A DNA stretch of 18,684 nucleotides from an uncultured Oscillospiraceae bacterium (GCA_900547015.1 URFD01000018.1:1-18684); one strand, 5' to 3'. Shown: positions 7,441 through 16,000, counted from the first letter of the stretch. Notes: generated by a model not told the origin, from the letters alone. Made by a program: numbers and translations.

Positions 7441-8129
7441 CAGTTTTTTTCTTCCTTTCTGCTTTCCGGCTGGGTCACCGGCTTCTTGTCCCCGATTCGC
7501 TTCTCGGTTCCGTTGAGCAGTCGGTGGATATTGTCCTTGTGCTTATAGATGACAATTACCGAAAACAGCGCCGCGAACAGAACATCGAACAGCGCCGGCT
7601 TGCGGAGACACAGGTCCACCACCAGCGTAATCACAGGATAGAGCAGCGCCCCTGTAATCGAAATCAGCGATACAATTTTTGTGATAAACAGGATGGGCAG
7701 AAAGATAATCAACAAAATAAAGAAGACCAGCGGATTGACCACCAGAATGATTCCCAGCGAGGTCAGCACGCCTTTGCCGCCCTTGAATCCAAAATAAACA
7801 GGATACAGATGGCCCAGCAGGGCAAAGAATCCTGCCACATAGCCCGCATCAAAGGCTGTGATTCCCATGGTCAAAAAAATCCAGCGGCCAATCACCACCG
7901 CCAGCACCCCTTTTAAGAAGTCGCCCAGCAGTGTGAAGAAGGCAGGCAGCTTGCCGTATGTCCTGAGGATATTGGTCATTCCCGCATTTTTGCTCCCGTA
8001 TTTTCTAACATCATCGTGTGCATACACCTTGGAAACGATGATCGCAAAGCTGATACTGCCCAGCAGATAAGCAATCAACGCTGTGATTGCGGTCGCCCCG
8101 ATTGTGGGCATGAGATTGTTTTGTGTCAT
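7440..8129 (-). CDS. plsY: Acyl-phosphate:glycerol-3-phosphate acyltransferase PlsY
   Basis: PlsY is a membrane enzyme that transfers an acyl group from acyl-phosphate to sn-glycerol-3-phosphate, giving lysophosphatidic acid, the first committed step of phospholipid synthesis in most Gram-positives. Several hydrophobic segments are evident (about 10-33, 62-88, 95-112, 125-150, 153-174, 178-195). The three conserved cytoplasmic motifs are present: YGSKNAGMTN (44-53), FKGGKG (115-120), and KHKDNIHRLLNGTEKRIG (196-213). At 229 residues it is longer than the usual 190-210; the extra is a charged tail (EKRIGDKKPVTQPESRKEEK). AGGAGG at 8139-8144 precedes the start, with its own promoter upstream. 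It heads an operon with a GNAT gene and gpsA, which supplies its substrate. A plsX gene is not in this window. Confidence 0.96.
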   Translation of the reverse strand: MTQNNLMPTIGATAITALIAYLLGSISFAIIVSKVYAHDDVRKYGSKNAGMTNILRTYGKLPAFFTLLGDFLKGVLAVVIGRWIFLTMGITAFDAGYVAGFFALLGHLYPVYFGFKGGKGVLTSLGIILVVNPLVFFILLIIFLPILFITKIVSLISITGALLYPVITLVVDLCLRKPALFDVLFAALFSVIVIYKHKDNIHRLLNGTEKRIGDKKPVTQPESRKEEKN

Positions 8130-8153
8130 AATACGATTCCTCCTATCGCTATT

Positions 8154-8182
8154 ATTGTATCAACTGTTTCACAGTTTTTCAA
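8154..8182 (-). promoter_or_regulatory. Promoter of plsY-GNAT-gpsA with internal inverted repeat (candidate operator)
   Basis: The minus strand has TTGAAA (-35, 8177-8182), a 17-base spacer, and TACAAT (-10, 8154-8159), about 25 bases ahead of plsY. The spacer is almost wholly filled by the perfect dyad AACTGT-GAA-ACAGTT (8162-8176), placed where a bound repressor would block RNA polymerase. The promoter is well supported; the operator role is inferred, and I could not match it to FapR or FabT consensus sites. Confidence 0.8.
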
Positions 8183-8213
8183 CCCCTTTCTCCTTTTTTA
8201 TGGAAAAGGCAAG

Positions 8214-8254
8214 AAAAAGCAGGAGCCTTTCGGAAGAAAAGCTCCTGCTTTTTT
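8214..8254 (-). terminator. Rho-independent terminator after der
   Basis: A 13-bp stem (8214-8226 with 8241-8253) with a 14-base loop begins 13 bases after the der stop. The A/T ends supply a U-run on either strand; the minus-strand direction fits der. It separates the der operon from plsY, whose own promoter follows. Confidence 0.88.
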
Positions 8255-8266
8255 ACAGGCTCATCT

Positions 8267-9598
8267 TTATTTTTTATCGCCCTTTTCCCGAACCAGCATC
8301 CGAATCGGGGTTCCTTCAAATCCGAAATTCTCTCGAATCTGATTTTCCAGATAGCGCTGATAGGAAAAATGGAACAGCTCGGAGCGGTTGACAAAGCAGG
8401 CAAATGTTGGGGGTCTTGTGGAAACCTGAGTCATATAGTAAATCTTCAGGCGCTTGCCCTTGTCAGACGGCGGCTGAACCCTTGCGGTGGCGTAGTTGAG
8501 CATATCGTTGAGCATACCGGTCGAGATGCGGCGTGCGTTCTGCTCGTCCACCTTGCGAATCAGCTCGTACAGCTTTTCCACGCGCTGGCCGGTCATCGCC
8601 GAGATAAAGACCATCGGTGCATACGGCATGAAGCTGAAGTCAATATCCAGCTGCTTCTTCATCTCCTGCATGGTTCGGTCGTTTTTATCCTCAACCGCAT
8701 CCCACTTGTTGATTGCGATGATGCACGCCTTGCCCTGCTCGTGTGCATAACCGGCAATCTTGGAGTCCTGCTCGCTGAAGCCCTTGGTAGCATCGATCAT
8801 GATGATGCAGACATTCGAGCGGTCCACCGCCATATAGGCGCGCAGAACGCTGTATTTTTCGATGCTCTCCTCCACCTTGCTCTTGCGGCGGATGCCGGCG
8901 GTATCGATAAATACAAATTTTCCGTACTGATTTTCGATGACGGTATCGGTGGCATCTCGGGTTGTGCCTGCAATATCCGAAACGATGACCGCCTCTCTGC
9001 CGGCAATTCGGTTGACCAGAGAGGATTTTCCTGCGTTCGGGCGGCCGACGATTGCCACTGTGATAGCATCGTCCCCGTAATCCTCTTCCTCGTCAAAGTT
9101 CAGATACTCATAAACGGCATCCAGCAGGTCGCCGGTTCCATGTCCGTGTACCGAGGACACCGCAATCGGCTCGCCCAGACCCAGATTGTAAAATTCATAA
9201 AATTCCGCAGGAGGCTCGCCTACACCGTCGCACTTGTTGACGCACAGCACGATTGGCTTTCCGCTCTTCTGGAGCATCGCTGCAACCTCTTCGTCGGTCG
9301 CAGTAATGCCGGACTTCATATCCACCACCAGAATGGTCACCGCAGCGCTGTCGATTGCCAGCTGTGCCTGACGGCGCATCTGAGAGAGGATGATGTCATC
9401 GGAATAAGGCTCGATACCGCCGGTATCGACAAGCATAATCTCATGGTTGCGCCACTCACAGGCGGCATAAATGCGGTCACGGGTCACTCCCGGTGTGTCT
9501 TCCACAATCGAGAGGCGCTGACCGATCAGCTTGTTGAACAGGGTGGATTTGCCGACATTCGGCCGTCCCACCACAGCAACGACTGGTCTTACTGCCAT
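8267..9598 (-). CDS. der: Ribosome-assembly GTPase Der (EngA)
   Basis: Der is an essential tandem-GTPase that acts in maturation of the 50S ribosomal subunit. The first G domain shows GRPNVGKS (11-18), DTPGVTRD (34-41), DTGG (58-61) and NKCD (121-124). The second shows GRPNAGKS (185-192), DIAGTTRD (208-215), DTAG (232-235) and NKWD (297-300). A KH-like C-terminal domain follows from about residue 350, ending in the common PIRMLVREKG. The length of 443 residues is typical (about 435-445). It lies 69 bases downstream of the PDZ/radical SAM gene with no clear terminator between, so the two are probably co-transcribed. GAGG precedes the start. No unusual residues are apparent. Confidence 0.98.
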   Translation of the reverse strand: MAVRPVVAVVGRPNVGKSTLFNKLIGQRLSIVEDTPGVTRDRIYAACEWRNHEIMLVDTGGIEPYSDDIILSQMRRQAQLAIDSAAVTILVVDMKSGITATDEEVAAMLQKSGKPIVLCVNKCDGVGEPPAEFYEFYNLGLGEPIAVSSVHGHGTGDLLDAVYEYLNFDEEEDYGDDAITVAIVGRPNAGKSSLVNRIAGREAVIVSDIAGTTRDATDTVIENQYGKFVFIDTAGIRRKSKVEESIEKYSVLRAYMAVDRSNVCIIMIDATKGFSEQDSKIAGYAHEQGKACIIAINKWDAVEDKNDRTMQEMKKQLDIDFSFMPYAPMVFISAMTGQRVEKLYELIRKVDEQNARRISTGMLNDMLNYATARVQPPSDKGKRLKIYYMTQVSTRPPTFACFVNRSELFHFSYQRYLENQIRENFGFEGTPIRMLVREKGDKK

Positions 9599-9667
9599 AT
9601 TCTAACCTCGCTTTCTAAAATAGATCCGTTTTCTTGTGTTTGCAAATCAGATTCTGTGGTGCCGGCG

Positions 9668-10972
9668 CTACAGGCCCAGCATCCGATTAAGCAGCTCAAA
9701 GCCGTCGTTTTCCACCGGTGTCACCGGTACGCCCAGCTGCTCCTGCACCTGCTCCAGCGTCACATCGTCCAAGAATTTATCCTGCTCATGGCGCAGCATA
9801 TTGGCCGGAATCAACAGCTCTTCCCCAAGCTCCACCCCGTCCAGCTGGGCCAACAGGTCCCGTCCGGTCACCAATCCCGCAACGGTAATACTGTGCCCAA
9901 AAAAGTCGTTGACAATCTTTTTCACCCGAACCTCTACATCGGGGTATCGCTCGCCGACCTCCTTGGCAAATCGCTCCATCATCGGGAATGCCAGCTCTCC
10001 GGTCACCAGAGTCACCGTTCTGGCAGCAGGCAGCTCCTCCTGCTCCTCCAATGCTTTTTGAAAATCGTGCTGCATCAGGGTCATCATGCCGACGCCGTTT
10101 TCCAGCTGAGCAAAGTCCTCATAGAACGCATACTCCGGAAAATCCAGCCCTGCCAGAATATAAAATTCATCGGAGGGATATGCCATGCGAGTGCCGTACT
10201 GCTCGACAAAATAGTCTCCCCAGCGCTCCAGCACCGAGACGACCTGCCTTGCCTCCTCCGGAAAAAATCCCCGCAGCGGCTCCAGCCCTTCGCGGTATCG
10301 GGTCAGACCGACCGGCACTGCCGCGATGCTCTGGATATTGGGGCCCAGCTTTGCCAGCTCGGACATACTGTATTCCAGCTCCTGCCCGTCATTGTACCCC
10401 GGACAAAGCACCATCTGGGTGTTGACCTTGATTCCGCCTTCGGTGAGCATCCGGATAAAATCCAGCGCCTTGCCCGCAAAGGGATTTTTCATCATCTTCA
10501 CCCGCAGCTCCGGGTTCATCGTATGCACCGAGATGTTGATTGGGCTGATGTGCATCTTGATGATTCGATGAATATCGCTTTCCTTGAGGTTGGTCAGCGT
10601 GGTATAGTTGCCGAACAAAAAGGACATCCGCGTATCGTCGTCCTTAAAATAAAGGCTCTGGCGCAGCCCCGGCGGGGTCTGGTCCACAAAGCAGAAGATG
10701 CACTTGTTTTTGCAGCCCATCTGACGGTCCATCAGGTAGGTTTCAAACTCCAATCCGAGGTCGTCATATTCGTCTTTTTCCACCAGAACAGTGCGAAGCT
10801 TTTTCTGCTCATCACACAGCAGGATTTCCAGCGTTTCATCGGTCATATAAAACCGGTAATCCAGCACATCGGTAATCGCATTTCCGTTGATACTGATGAG
10901 AGTATCCCCTTTGTGGATGCGTGCGCGTCTGGCTGGGCTGCCCGGCCAAACGCCTGTGATTTTTACTGCCAT
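9668..10972 (-). CDS. PDZ-domain radical SAM protein with DUF512 C-terminus
   Basis: This belongs to a conserved Firmicutes/cyanobacterial family of putative radical SAM enzymes (DUF512) whose reaction is not known to me. The N-terminus (1-62) is PDZ-like (GVWPGSPARRARIHKGDTLISING). The radical SAM motif CKNKCIFC places the three iron-sulfur ligands at Cys87, Cys91 and Cys94, a C-x3-C-x2-C pattern. The C-terminal half (about 230-434) is the DUF512 region, containing LVTGELAFPMM and VKKIVNDFFGHSITVAGLVTG-like segments. The length of 434 residues is normal. An in-frame ATG 120 bases upstream is rejected because it lies in the rpmF terminator, and AGGAG sits seven bases before ATG at 10972. Its conserved place ahead of der suggests a link to ribosome or translation biology, but that is only context. 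Confidence 0.93.
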   Translation of the reverse strand: MAVKITGVWPGSPARRARIHKGDTLISINGNAITDVLDYRFYMTDETLEILLCDEQKKLRTVLVEKDEYDDLGLEFETYLMDRQMGCKNKCIFCFVDQTPPGLRQSLYFKDDDTRMSFLFGNYTTLTNLKESDIHRIIKMHISPINISVHTMNPELRVKMMKNPFAGKALDFIRMLTEGGIKVNTQMVLCPGYNDGQELEYSMSELAKLGPNIQSIAAVPVGLTRYREGLEPLRGFFPEEARQVVSVLERWGDYFVEQYGTRMAYPSDEFYILAGLDFPEYAFYEDFAQLENGVGMMTLMQHDFQKALEEQEELPAARTVTLVTGELAFPMMERFAKEVGERYPDVEVRVKKIVNDFFGHSITVAGLVTGRDLLAQLDGVELGEELLIPANMLRHEQDKFLDDVTLEQVQEQLGVPVTPVENDGFELLNRMLGL

Positions 10973-10979
10973 ACTTTCG

Positions 10980-10984
10980 CTCCT
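10980..10984 (-). promoter_or_regulatory. Ribosome binding site that fixes the start of the PDZ/radical SAM gene
   Basis: AGGAG on the minus strand lies seven bases ahead of ATG at 10972; the upstream in-frame ATG at 11092 would force translation through the terminator hairpin. Confidence 0.8.
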
Positions 10985-11027
10985 GTCCTTTCTGTTTCCC
11001 GGCATCTGCGGCTCTGGTTTTCCGCAT

Positions 11028-11067
11028 AAAAAAACGGGCAGGAAGGGAAAAGCTTTCCCCTCTGCCC
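11028..11067 (-). terminator. Rho-independent terminator after rpmF
   Basis: The outer stem GGGCAG/CTGCCC (11062-11067 with 11036-11041), enclosing an inner AGGGGAAA/TTTTCCC-type stem, is followed on the minus strand by a G and seven Ts (11028-11034). It begins about 30 bases after the rpmF stop. No clear promoter follows before the PDZ/radical SAM gene, so some readthrough is likely. Confidence 0.82.
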
Positions 11068-11098
11068 TTCTTTTTCGGTAAGCTGCTCTCAAAAAAGA

Positions 11099-11281
11099 TT
11101 ACTTGTCTTTTTTGATTACTTCTCTGCCTTTGTAGTAACCGCAGTTGCCGCATACTTTGTGAGGAGCTTTCAGCTCGCCGCACTGTGGGCAAACGGAAAA
11201 TGCTGGGGTGTCGAGTTTCCATACGTTAGAACGTCTTTTATCTCTGCGTGCTCTGGATACTTTTCTCTTCGGTACTGCCAT
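11099..11281 (-). CDS. rpmF: 50S ribosomal protein L32
   Basis: L32 is a small basic component of the large ribosomal subunit. The 60-residue protein begins with the diagnostic MAVPKRKVSRARRDKRR and holds an intact zinc ribbon with Cys31, Cys34, Cys44 and Cys47 (CPQC and CGNC), so it is the zinc-containing C+ type and not the zinc-independent paralogue. AAGGAG precedes the start. It lies 68 bases downstream of yceD, the usual partner, and is followed by a good terminator, so yceD-rpmF form one operon from the strong promoter at 12013-12041. Confidence 0.99.
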   Translation of the reverse strand: MAVPKRKVSRARRDKRRSNVWKLDTPAFSVCPQCGELKAPHKVCGNCGYYKGREVIKKDK

Positions 11282-11349
11282 TTTTGTGCATCTCCTTAAA
11301 ATCGTAATATGAAAATCATGAAAAAATTAGATTGTCCGAAATGTCCCGG

Positions 11350-11859
11350 TTATTCTTCGTCCGGCCATTCCAGATTGTCAAACGCCTTGACGCGGCGCAC
11401 CTCCCACTGAGGCTGTTTGCAGCCGCACTCCTGCTGATTCAGGTTGCAGCCACACATCGGGCACAGTCCTTTGCAGTCCTCCGAACACAGCATCCTGATT
11501 GGTAGCTCAAGAAGTATGTCGTCCTGTGCAAGGGAATCAAGGTCCAAAACGCCGTCCTCGCAGACGATGTAATCATCGTCCTGCTCCTGATTGAGCTTGC
11601 GAACCACCGTGTGGAAAAATTCCTGGTGCTTGTTCTGCTCGACCGGCTCGAGGCATCTGGCACAACTGGAGGAAAGAACATAGTCCGCATCATAGCGCAC
11701 CGTCACGATGCCTGCGCGGTTCTGCGCCTCACCCTTGATTGTGACCGGTGTTTGAAACGGGTGGTCACCCCACTGTTCCACGTCGCTCAGATCCAACTCC
11801 AACGCAAACGGGAGAGTCTGCTCCTCGGCATCGAACAATTTTTTCAGGTCAAGCTGCAT
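11350..11859 (-). CDS. yceD: YceD/DUF177 family protein (large-subunit rRNA accumulation)
   Basis: YceD proteins are needed for normal 23S rRNA accumulation in several bacteria and in chloroplasts, and are almost always encoded beside rpmF, as here. The 169-residue protein has the DUF177 layout: an N-terminal beta-rich part, a CARC pair (Cys66, Cys69), an acidic centre (QEQDDDYIVCEDG), and the cysteine-rich C-terminal signature CKGLCPMCGCNLN (129-141) with CGC at 145-147, likely metal binding. An in-frame ATG twelve codons upstream is rejected because AAGGAAG (11865-11871) lies five bases ahead of ATG at 11859 and the family normally starts with this M-x-L-D-L-type sequence. The zinc role is inferred from cysteine spacing. 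Confidence 0.93.
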   Translation of the reverse strand: MQLDLKKLFDAEEQTLPFALELDLSDVEQWGDHPFQTPVTIKGEAQNRAGIVTVRYDADYVLSSSCARCLEPVEQNKHQEFFHTVVRKLNQEQDDDYIVCEDGVLDLDSLAQDDILLELPIRMLCSEDCKGLCPMCGCNLNQQECGCKQPQWEVRRVKAFDNLEWPDEE

Positions 11860-11864
11860 GATAA

Positions 11865-11871
11865 CTTCCTT
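11865..11871 (-). promoter_or_regulatory. Ribosome binding site that fixes the yceD start
   Basis: AAGGAAG on the minus strand lies five bases ahead of ATG at 11859; the alternative upstream ATG at 11895 would place this site inside the coding region. Confidence 0.7.
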
Positions 11872-12006
11872 TCCTCTTTTAAATGGTATTCCCATTTCTC
11901 CGCAGCAGCGTTGCTTCGGGCCTGCTGCAGCACAAATTGACCCCGCCTGCTCCGCCAGAAGCCGGCCTTTCCGGGACAGACTTATCCCTCCGAATCAATC
12001 CGTAAC
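11872..12006 (-). promoter_or_regulatory. Long structured 5' leader of yceD-rpmF
   Basis: From the predicted start near 12006 to the yceD ATG there are about 147 untranslated bases with no credible small gene. The leader contains a 9-bp stem (11922-11930 with 11900-11908, one wobble) with a 13-base loop, and further GC-rich self-complementary segments around 11941-11975. I did not recognise a known riboswitch or ribosomal leader. A control role for L32 or YceD level is a guess. Confidence 0.4.
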
Positions 12007-12012
12007 GAATTT

Positions 12013-12041
12013 ATTATAGTATCTTGCTCCTTTTTTGTCAA
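12013..12041 (-). promoter_or_regulatory. Perfect-consensus sigma-A promoter of yceD-rpmF
   Basis: The minus strand reads TTGACA (12036-12041), exactly 17 bases, then TATAAT (12013-12018). All twelve consensus positions match, and the flanks are A/T-rich. This predicts a very strong vegetative promoter, suited to a ribosomal protein gene. Confidence 0.92.
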
Positions 12042-12093
12042 CAGCAAATCGGGATTTTTTCGCCTGTTTATGGCACTTTTCAGCGGGTTTGAC

Positions 12094-12119
12094 AAGGGGG
12101 AGGATTTTTCCTCCCCTTT
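12094..12119 (-). terminator. Hairpin downstream of the CPBP-like gene (weak terminator)
   Basis: A stem of AAGGGGAGG against CCTCCCCTT-type arms (12094-12103 with 12110-12119) closes an A/T loop 12 bases after the stop codon at 12132. The minus-strand side is followed by GTCAAACC and not a U-run, so termination may be partial. Confidence 0.45.
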
Positions 12120-12131
12120 TCTGGAAATCTT

Positions 12132-12959
12132 TTATAGCATCCTTCCCGCCCACAGCGGCATCGTCTGAAAAATCAGCAGCACCACAAGAAAAAAGTTATA
12201 GCTGACCCGAAAGACATACGGGTGCTTGCGGCTGTTTTTCTGCTGGACGGCGATGGTCTGGCAGGTGTTTTTCCAGTTTGGCGACAGCTTGAGCGACAGC
12301 CAGCAGCCTGCGATTCCCACCGCAAGCAGGAGCAGGATTGCAGGCGCCGAAAGTGCCGCAGCGGCATCTGCGGAATAGACCGCGAGCCGCGGCGCCGTCA
12401 AAAAAGAGATGTGAAAGACCGCCGTCATCACAAGGCAGCCGGTCACCTGATAAATCATAGCCGCACACAATCCCAGCAAGAGGGCTCCAGGCCACTCCGG
12501 AACTGAGCTGAGCATCATGGTCAGCAGCCCTGACCCCAGCACCGCCGGAAGGATTCCGTAACGGCTCCACTCATCATACAGGCATCGGCGGAACGCCAGC
12601 TCCATGACAAACCCGGTCACTGCCGCTACCAGCAGCTCCTTGCCAAAGCCGGCATCCGTCGCGATTGGATTTGCCAGCCCCGTCCAGCGGACAAGCTGCT
12701 GACAGCACTGCTGTCCCACCAAGCCGATTGCACTGCCCGACACTGCCAGCAGCAAAATCTGGGCAAGCTTTTTCAGGTTGAGTTTGGTGGAAAATCCTCC
12801 GCCCAAAAATGGCAGCTCCTTTTTCTTGATCCAGAAAACCGAAGCAATCACCAACAGCGGCAGGGTCAGCAAATCCAGCACACAGATGATGCACAGCACC
12901 GAGAACAGATAATCGGTCTGGTCTGCCTGCGCGGCTCTGCCGGAAAACGATTGATTCAT
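12132..12959 (-). CDS. CPBP/CAAX-type membrane protein with degenerate active site
   Basis: This 275-residue protein has about seven or eight hydrophobic helices (near 17-43, 64-83, 108-125, 135-152, 156-171, 174-190, 203-223, 254-270). The segment VMELAFRRCLYDEW (118-131) resembles motif 1 (EExxxR) of the CPBP/CAAX protease (Abi) family, but the first, catalytic glutamate is Met119. The motif-2 histidine (FxxxH) is missing: the equivalent reads MLSSVPEW (149-156). Only a motif-3-like histidine (His183 in AVFHISF) is kept. The family assignment is therefore tentative, and protease activity is unlikely. The upstream neighbour purL ends 77 bases before, with a hairpin between; I see no separate promoter and only a weak AAGGGA site, so expression probably depends on readthrough from purL. 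Substrate and role are unknown. Confidence 0.8.
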   Translation of the reverse strand: MNQSFSGRAAQADQTDYLFSVLCIICVLDLLTLPLLVIASVFWIKKKELPFLGGGFSTKLNLKKLAQILLLAVSGSAIGLVGQQCCQQLVRWTGLANPIATDAGFGKELLVAAVTGFVMELAFRRCLYDEWSRYGILPAVLGSGLLTMMLSSVPEWPGALLLGLCAAMIYQVTGCLVMTAVFHISFLTAPRLAVYSADAAAALSAPAILLLLAVGIAGCWLSLKLSPNWKNTCQTIAVQQKNSRKHPYVFRVSYNFFLVVLLIFQTMPLWAGRML

Positions 12960-12989
12960 CTTGTCCCTTCTTCCCTCATTTGATACAAA

Positions 12990-13023
12990 GACTGCCTCCC
13001 CGCTTTCCAGCAGGGAGGCAGTC
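12990..13023 (-). terminator. Rho-independent terminator after purL (weak U-tract)
   Basis: A perfect 11-bp GC-rich stem (12990-13000 with 13013-13023) with a 12-base loop begins 13 bases after the purL stop. On the minus strand it is followed only by TTTGTATC, so some readthrough into the membrane-protein gene is plausible. Confidence 0.7.
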
Positions 13024-13036
13024 CAACGCCTTAAAC

Positions 13037-16000
13037 TTAGTCTCTGAAGTAATCAACTGCTCCGGCAAACATATCCTGGTTCTTGTTGCCATCCACATTG
13101 ATGTAGAGGTCTCTGGTGTAGCGCTCCGAGTGAGCCATCTTACCAAATACTCTGCCATCCGGAGAGGTGATACCCTCGATTGCATCGACCGAGCCGTTTG
13201 GATTGAAGTGGTAATCCATCGTTGGGTTGCCTTCCAAATCGACATACTGGGTTGCAATCTGTCCGTTTGCAGCCATCTTGTCCAGAAGCTCGCGGCTTGC
13301 AACAAAGCGGCCTTCTCCGTGGGAGATTGCGATGGTGTGCAGGTCACCCACCTTGGTGTGCATCAGCCAAGGAGACTTGTTGGATGCAACACGGGTGCGG
13401 CTCAGACCGGACTGATGGCGGTTGATCAGGTTGTAGGTCAGGGTCGGGCAGGTATCATCGGTTGTGATGATTTCGCCGTATGGAACCAAGCCCAGCTTAA
13501 CCAGTGCCTGGAAGCCGTTGCAGATACCGCACATCAAGCCGTCACGGTTCTTGAGCAGCTCCATGACTGCCTCGGTAATCTGTGGGTTGCGGAAGAAGGA
13601 TGCGATGAATTTTGCAGAGCCTTCCGGTTCGTCACCGCCGGAGAAGCCGCCCGGGATTGCGATAATCTGGGTGTTTGCCAGCTTTTCCTTTACCAGCTGT
13701 ACCGACTCCTGAATCTGAGCGGAGGTCTTGTTGCGGACAACGACAATATCTGCCAGAGCGCCTGCGCGTTCAAATGCACGAGCGGTGTCGTACTCGCAGT
13801 TGGTTCCCGGGAATACCGGAATCAGGACGCGAGGCTGGCTGATCTTGGTGGAAGCGTGTGCATATTCGCTGCACTCGTAGCGATAGGTTGGAACAACAAT
13901 GCTTGGAGCTTTGGTAACCATCGGGTAAACCGGCTCAAGTTTTGCTTCCCAAACCTGCTGGAGATGGTCGAGGCTGACCTTTTCTCCGTTGAAGGTAACG
14001 GCATATTCCTCGGTGGTGTGGCCAATCAGCTGTGCTGTGGTATCCAGCTCCTCCGAAGCCTCGATGACAAAGCTGCCATAGCATGGCTTGATGATGTGAT
14101 GCAGCTCTTTCTCTGCCGCAAAGCCGATGCGGTTGCCGAAGCTCATTTTGCAGATTGCTTCTGCCAGACCCTTATAGCCCAGAGTTGCAACTGCCTTTAC
14201 CTTGCCGGAAGCAATCAGAGCTTCTACATGGTCAAATACCTTGCGGACACTCTCAAAGACCGGCAGACCGTTTTCGTCATATTCCGGCTGAATCAGGTAG
14301 ACCGGATGGTTTGCTGCTTTGAACTCATTGGTCATAACATTCTGAACCTTTGCAGCGGAAACAGCGAAGGAAATCAGGGTTGGTGGAACGTGCAGATCCT
14401 CGAAGGAACCGGACATCGAGTCCTTACCGCCGATAGCAGCGCAGCCCAGCTCGAGCTGTGCCTTGAGTGCGCCCAGCAGAGCCTGGAACGGTTTGCCCCA
14501 TTTTTCCGGGTCGGTTCCAATCTTCTCAAAGTATTCCTGGAAGCTCAGCCAGCATTTTTCTCTGCTGCCGCCTGCTGCGATGACCTTAGCAATCGATTCT
14601 ACAACTGCCAGCATTGCGCCGCGGAATGGGTTCTTTTCCGAGATGTATGGGTTAAAGCCCCATGCCATAATCGAGCAGGTGTCAGTCTCTCCGTGTCTCA
14701 TCGGAATCTTAGCAACCATTGCCTGTGCCGGGGTCAGCTGATATTTGCCGCCGTATGGCATGACAACGGTGTTTGCACCGACGGTGGAGTCAAAGCGGTC
14801 GGACAGACCCTTCTGGGAGCATACGTTCAGGTCGCCCATCACTGTTTCCAGCTTCTCCTGCATCGACATACCATGGTATTTGCAGTGTGCGCAGGTCTCT
14901 GCCTCCGGAGCAGAAACGATAACCTTGGTGTATTTTTCAGCGCCGTTGGAGTTGAGGAACTCTCTGGACAGGTCTACAATCTTCTTCTCTCTCCAGAACA
15001 TCACCAGTCTTGGAGACTCGGTTACCTCTGCAACAACAGTTGCACGCAGGTTCTCGCGGTCAGCCGCAGCCATGAAGCGCTCTACGTCCTCTTTGGCAAC
15101 AACGACTGCCATTCTTTCCTGCGACTCGCTGATTGCAAGCTCGGTGCCGTCCAGACCGTCATATTTCTTTGGAACCAAATCCAGATTGATTTTCAGTCCG
15201 TCAGCCAGCTCGCCGATTGCAACAGAAACGCCGCCTGCACCAAAGTCGTTGCAGCGTTTGATCATGCGGGTTACCTCGCCGTCGCGGAACAGACGCTGAA
15301 TCTTTCTTTCTTCCGGTGGGTTGCCCTTCTGAACCTCAGCGCCGCAGCTGGAGAGGGACTCTACATTGTGGGACTTGGAGGAGCCGGTAGCGCCGCCACA
15401 GCCGTCACGGCCGGTTTTTCCGCCGAGCAGGATGACAACATCGCCCGGTGCCGGTTCTTCACGAACCACATTTGCGGCCGGAACTGCGCCGACAACTGCG
15501 CCGACCTCCATGCGTTTTGCTACATAGCCCGGATGATACAGCTCATTGACCTGACCGGTTGCCAGACCAATCTGGTTGCCGTAGGAGCTGTAGCCAGCTG
15601 CTGCGGTGGTAACAATCTTCTTCTGCGGCAGCTTGCCCTTGATGGTATCCTCAAATGGGGTCAGCGGGTTGCCTGCACCGGTAACGCGCATTGCCTGATA
15701 AACATAAGCACGGCCGGACAGCGGGTCACGGATTGCGCCGCCCAGACAGGTTGCAGCACCGCCGAACGGTTCGATTTCGGTTGGATGGTTGTGTGTCTCG
15801 TTTTTAAACTGAAGCAGCCAGTCCTGCTCCTCGCCGTCTACATCGACCTTGATTTTGACCGAGCAGGCGTTGATTTCCTCAGACTCGTCCAGCGAGTTGA
15901 GCAGTCCCTGTTTCTTGAGGGCCTTTGCGCCGATGGTTGCCAGATCCATCAGGGTCATCGGCTTGTTTTTGCCGGCATGAACGGTCTGTCTGAGCTGGAG

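Noticed and set aside
8369..11029. 886-codon plus-strand open frame
   Set aside because: Antisense shadow of der and the PDZ/radical SAM gene, both clearly real; it also crosses two terminators and gene boundaries.
12068..12096. Second promoter (TTGTCA-17-CATAAA) upstream of yceD
   Set aside because: The -10 is weak and overlaps the hairpin after the CPBP-like gene; the perfect promoter at 12013-12041 explains expression.
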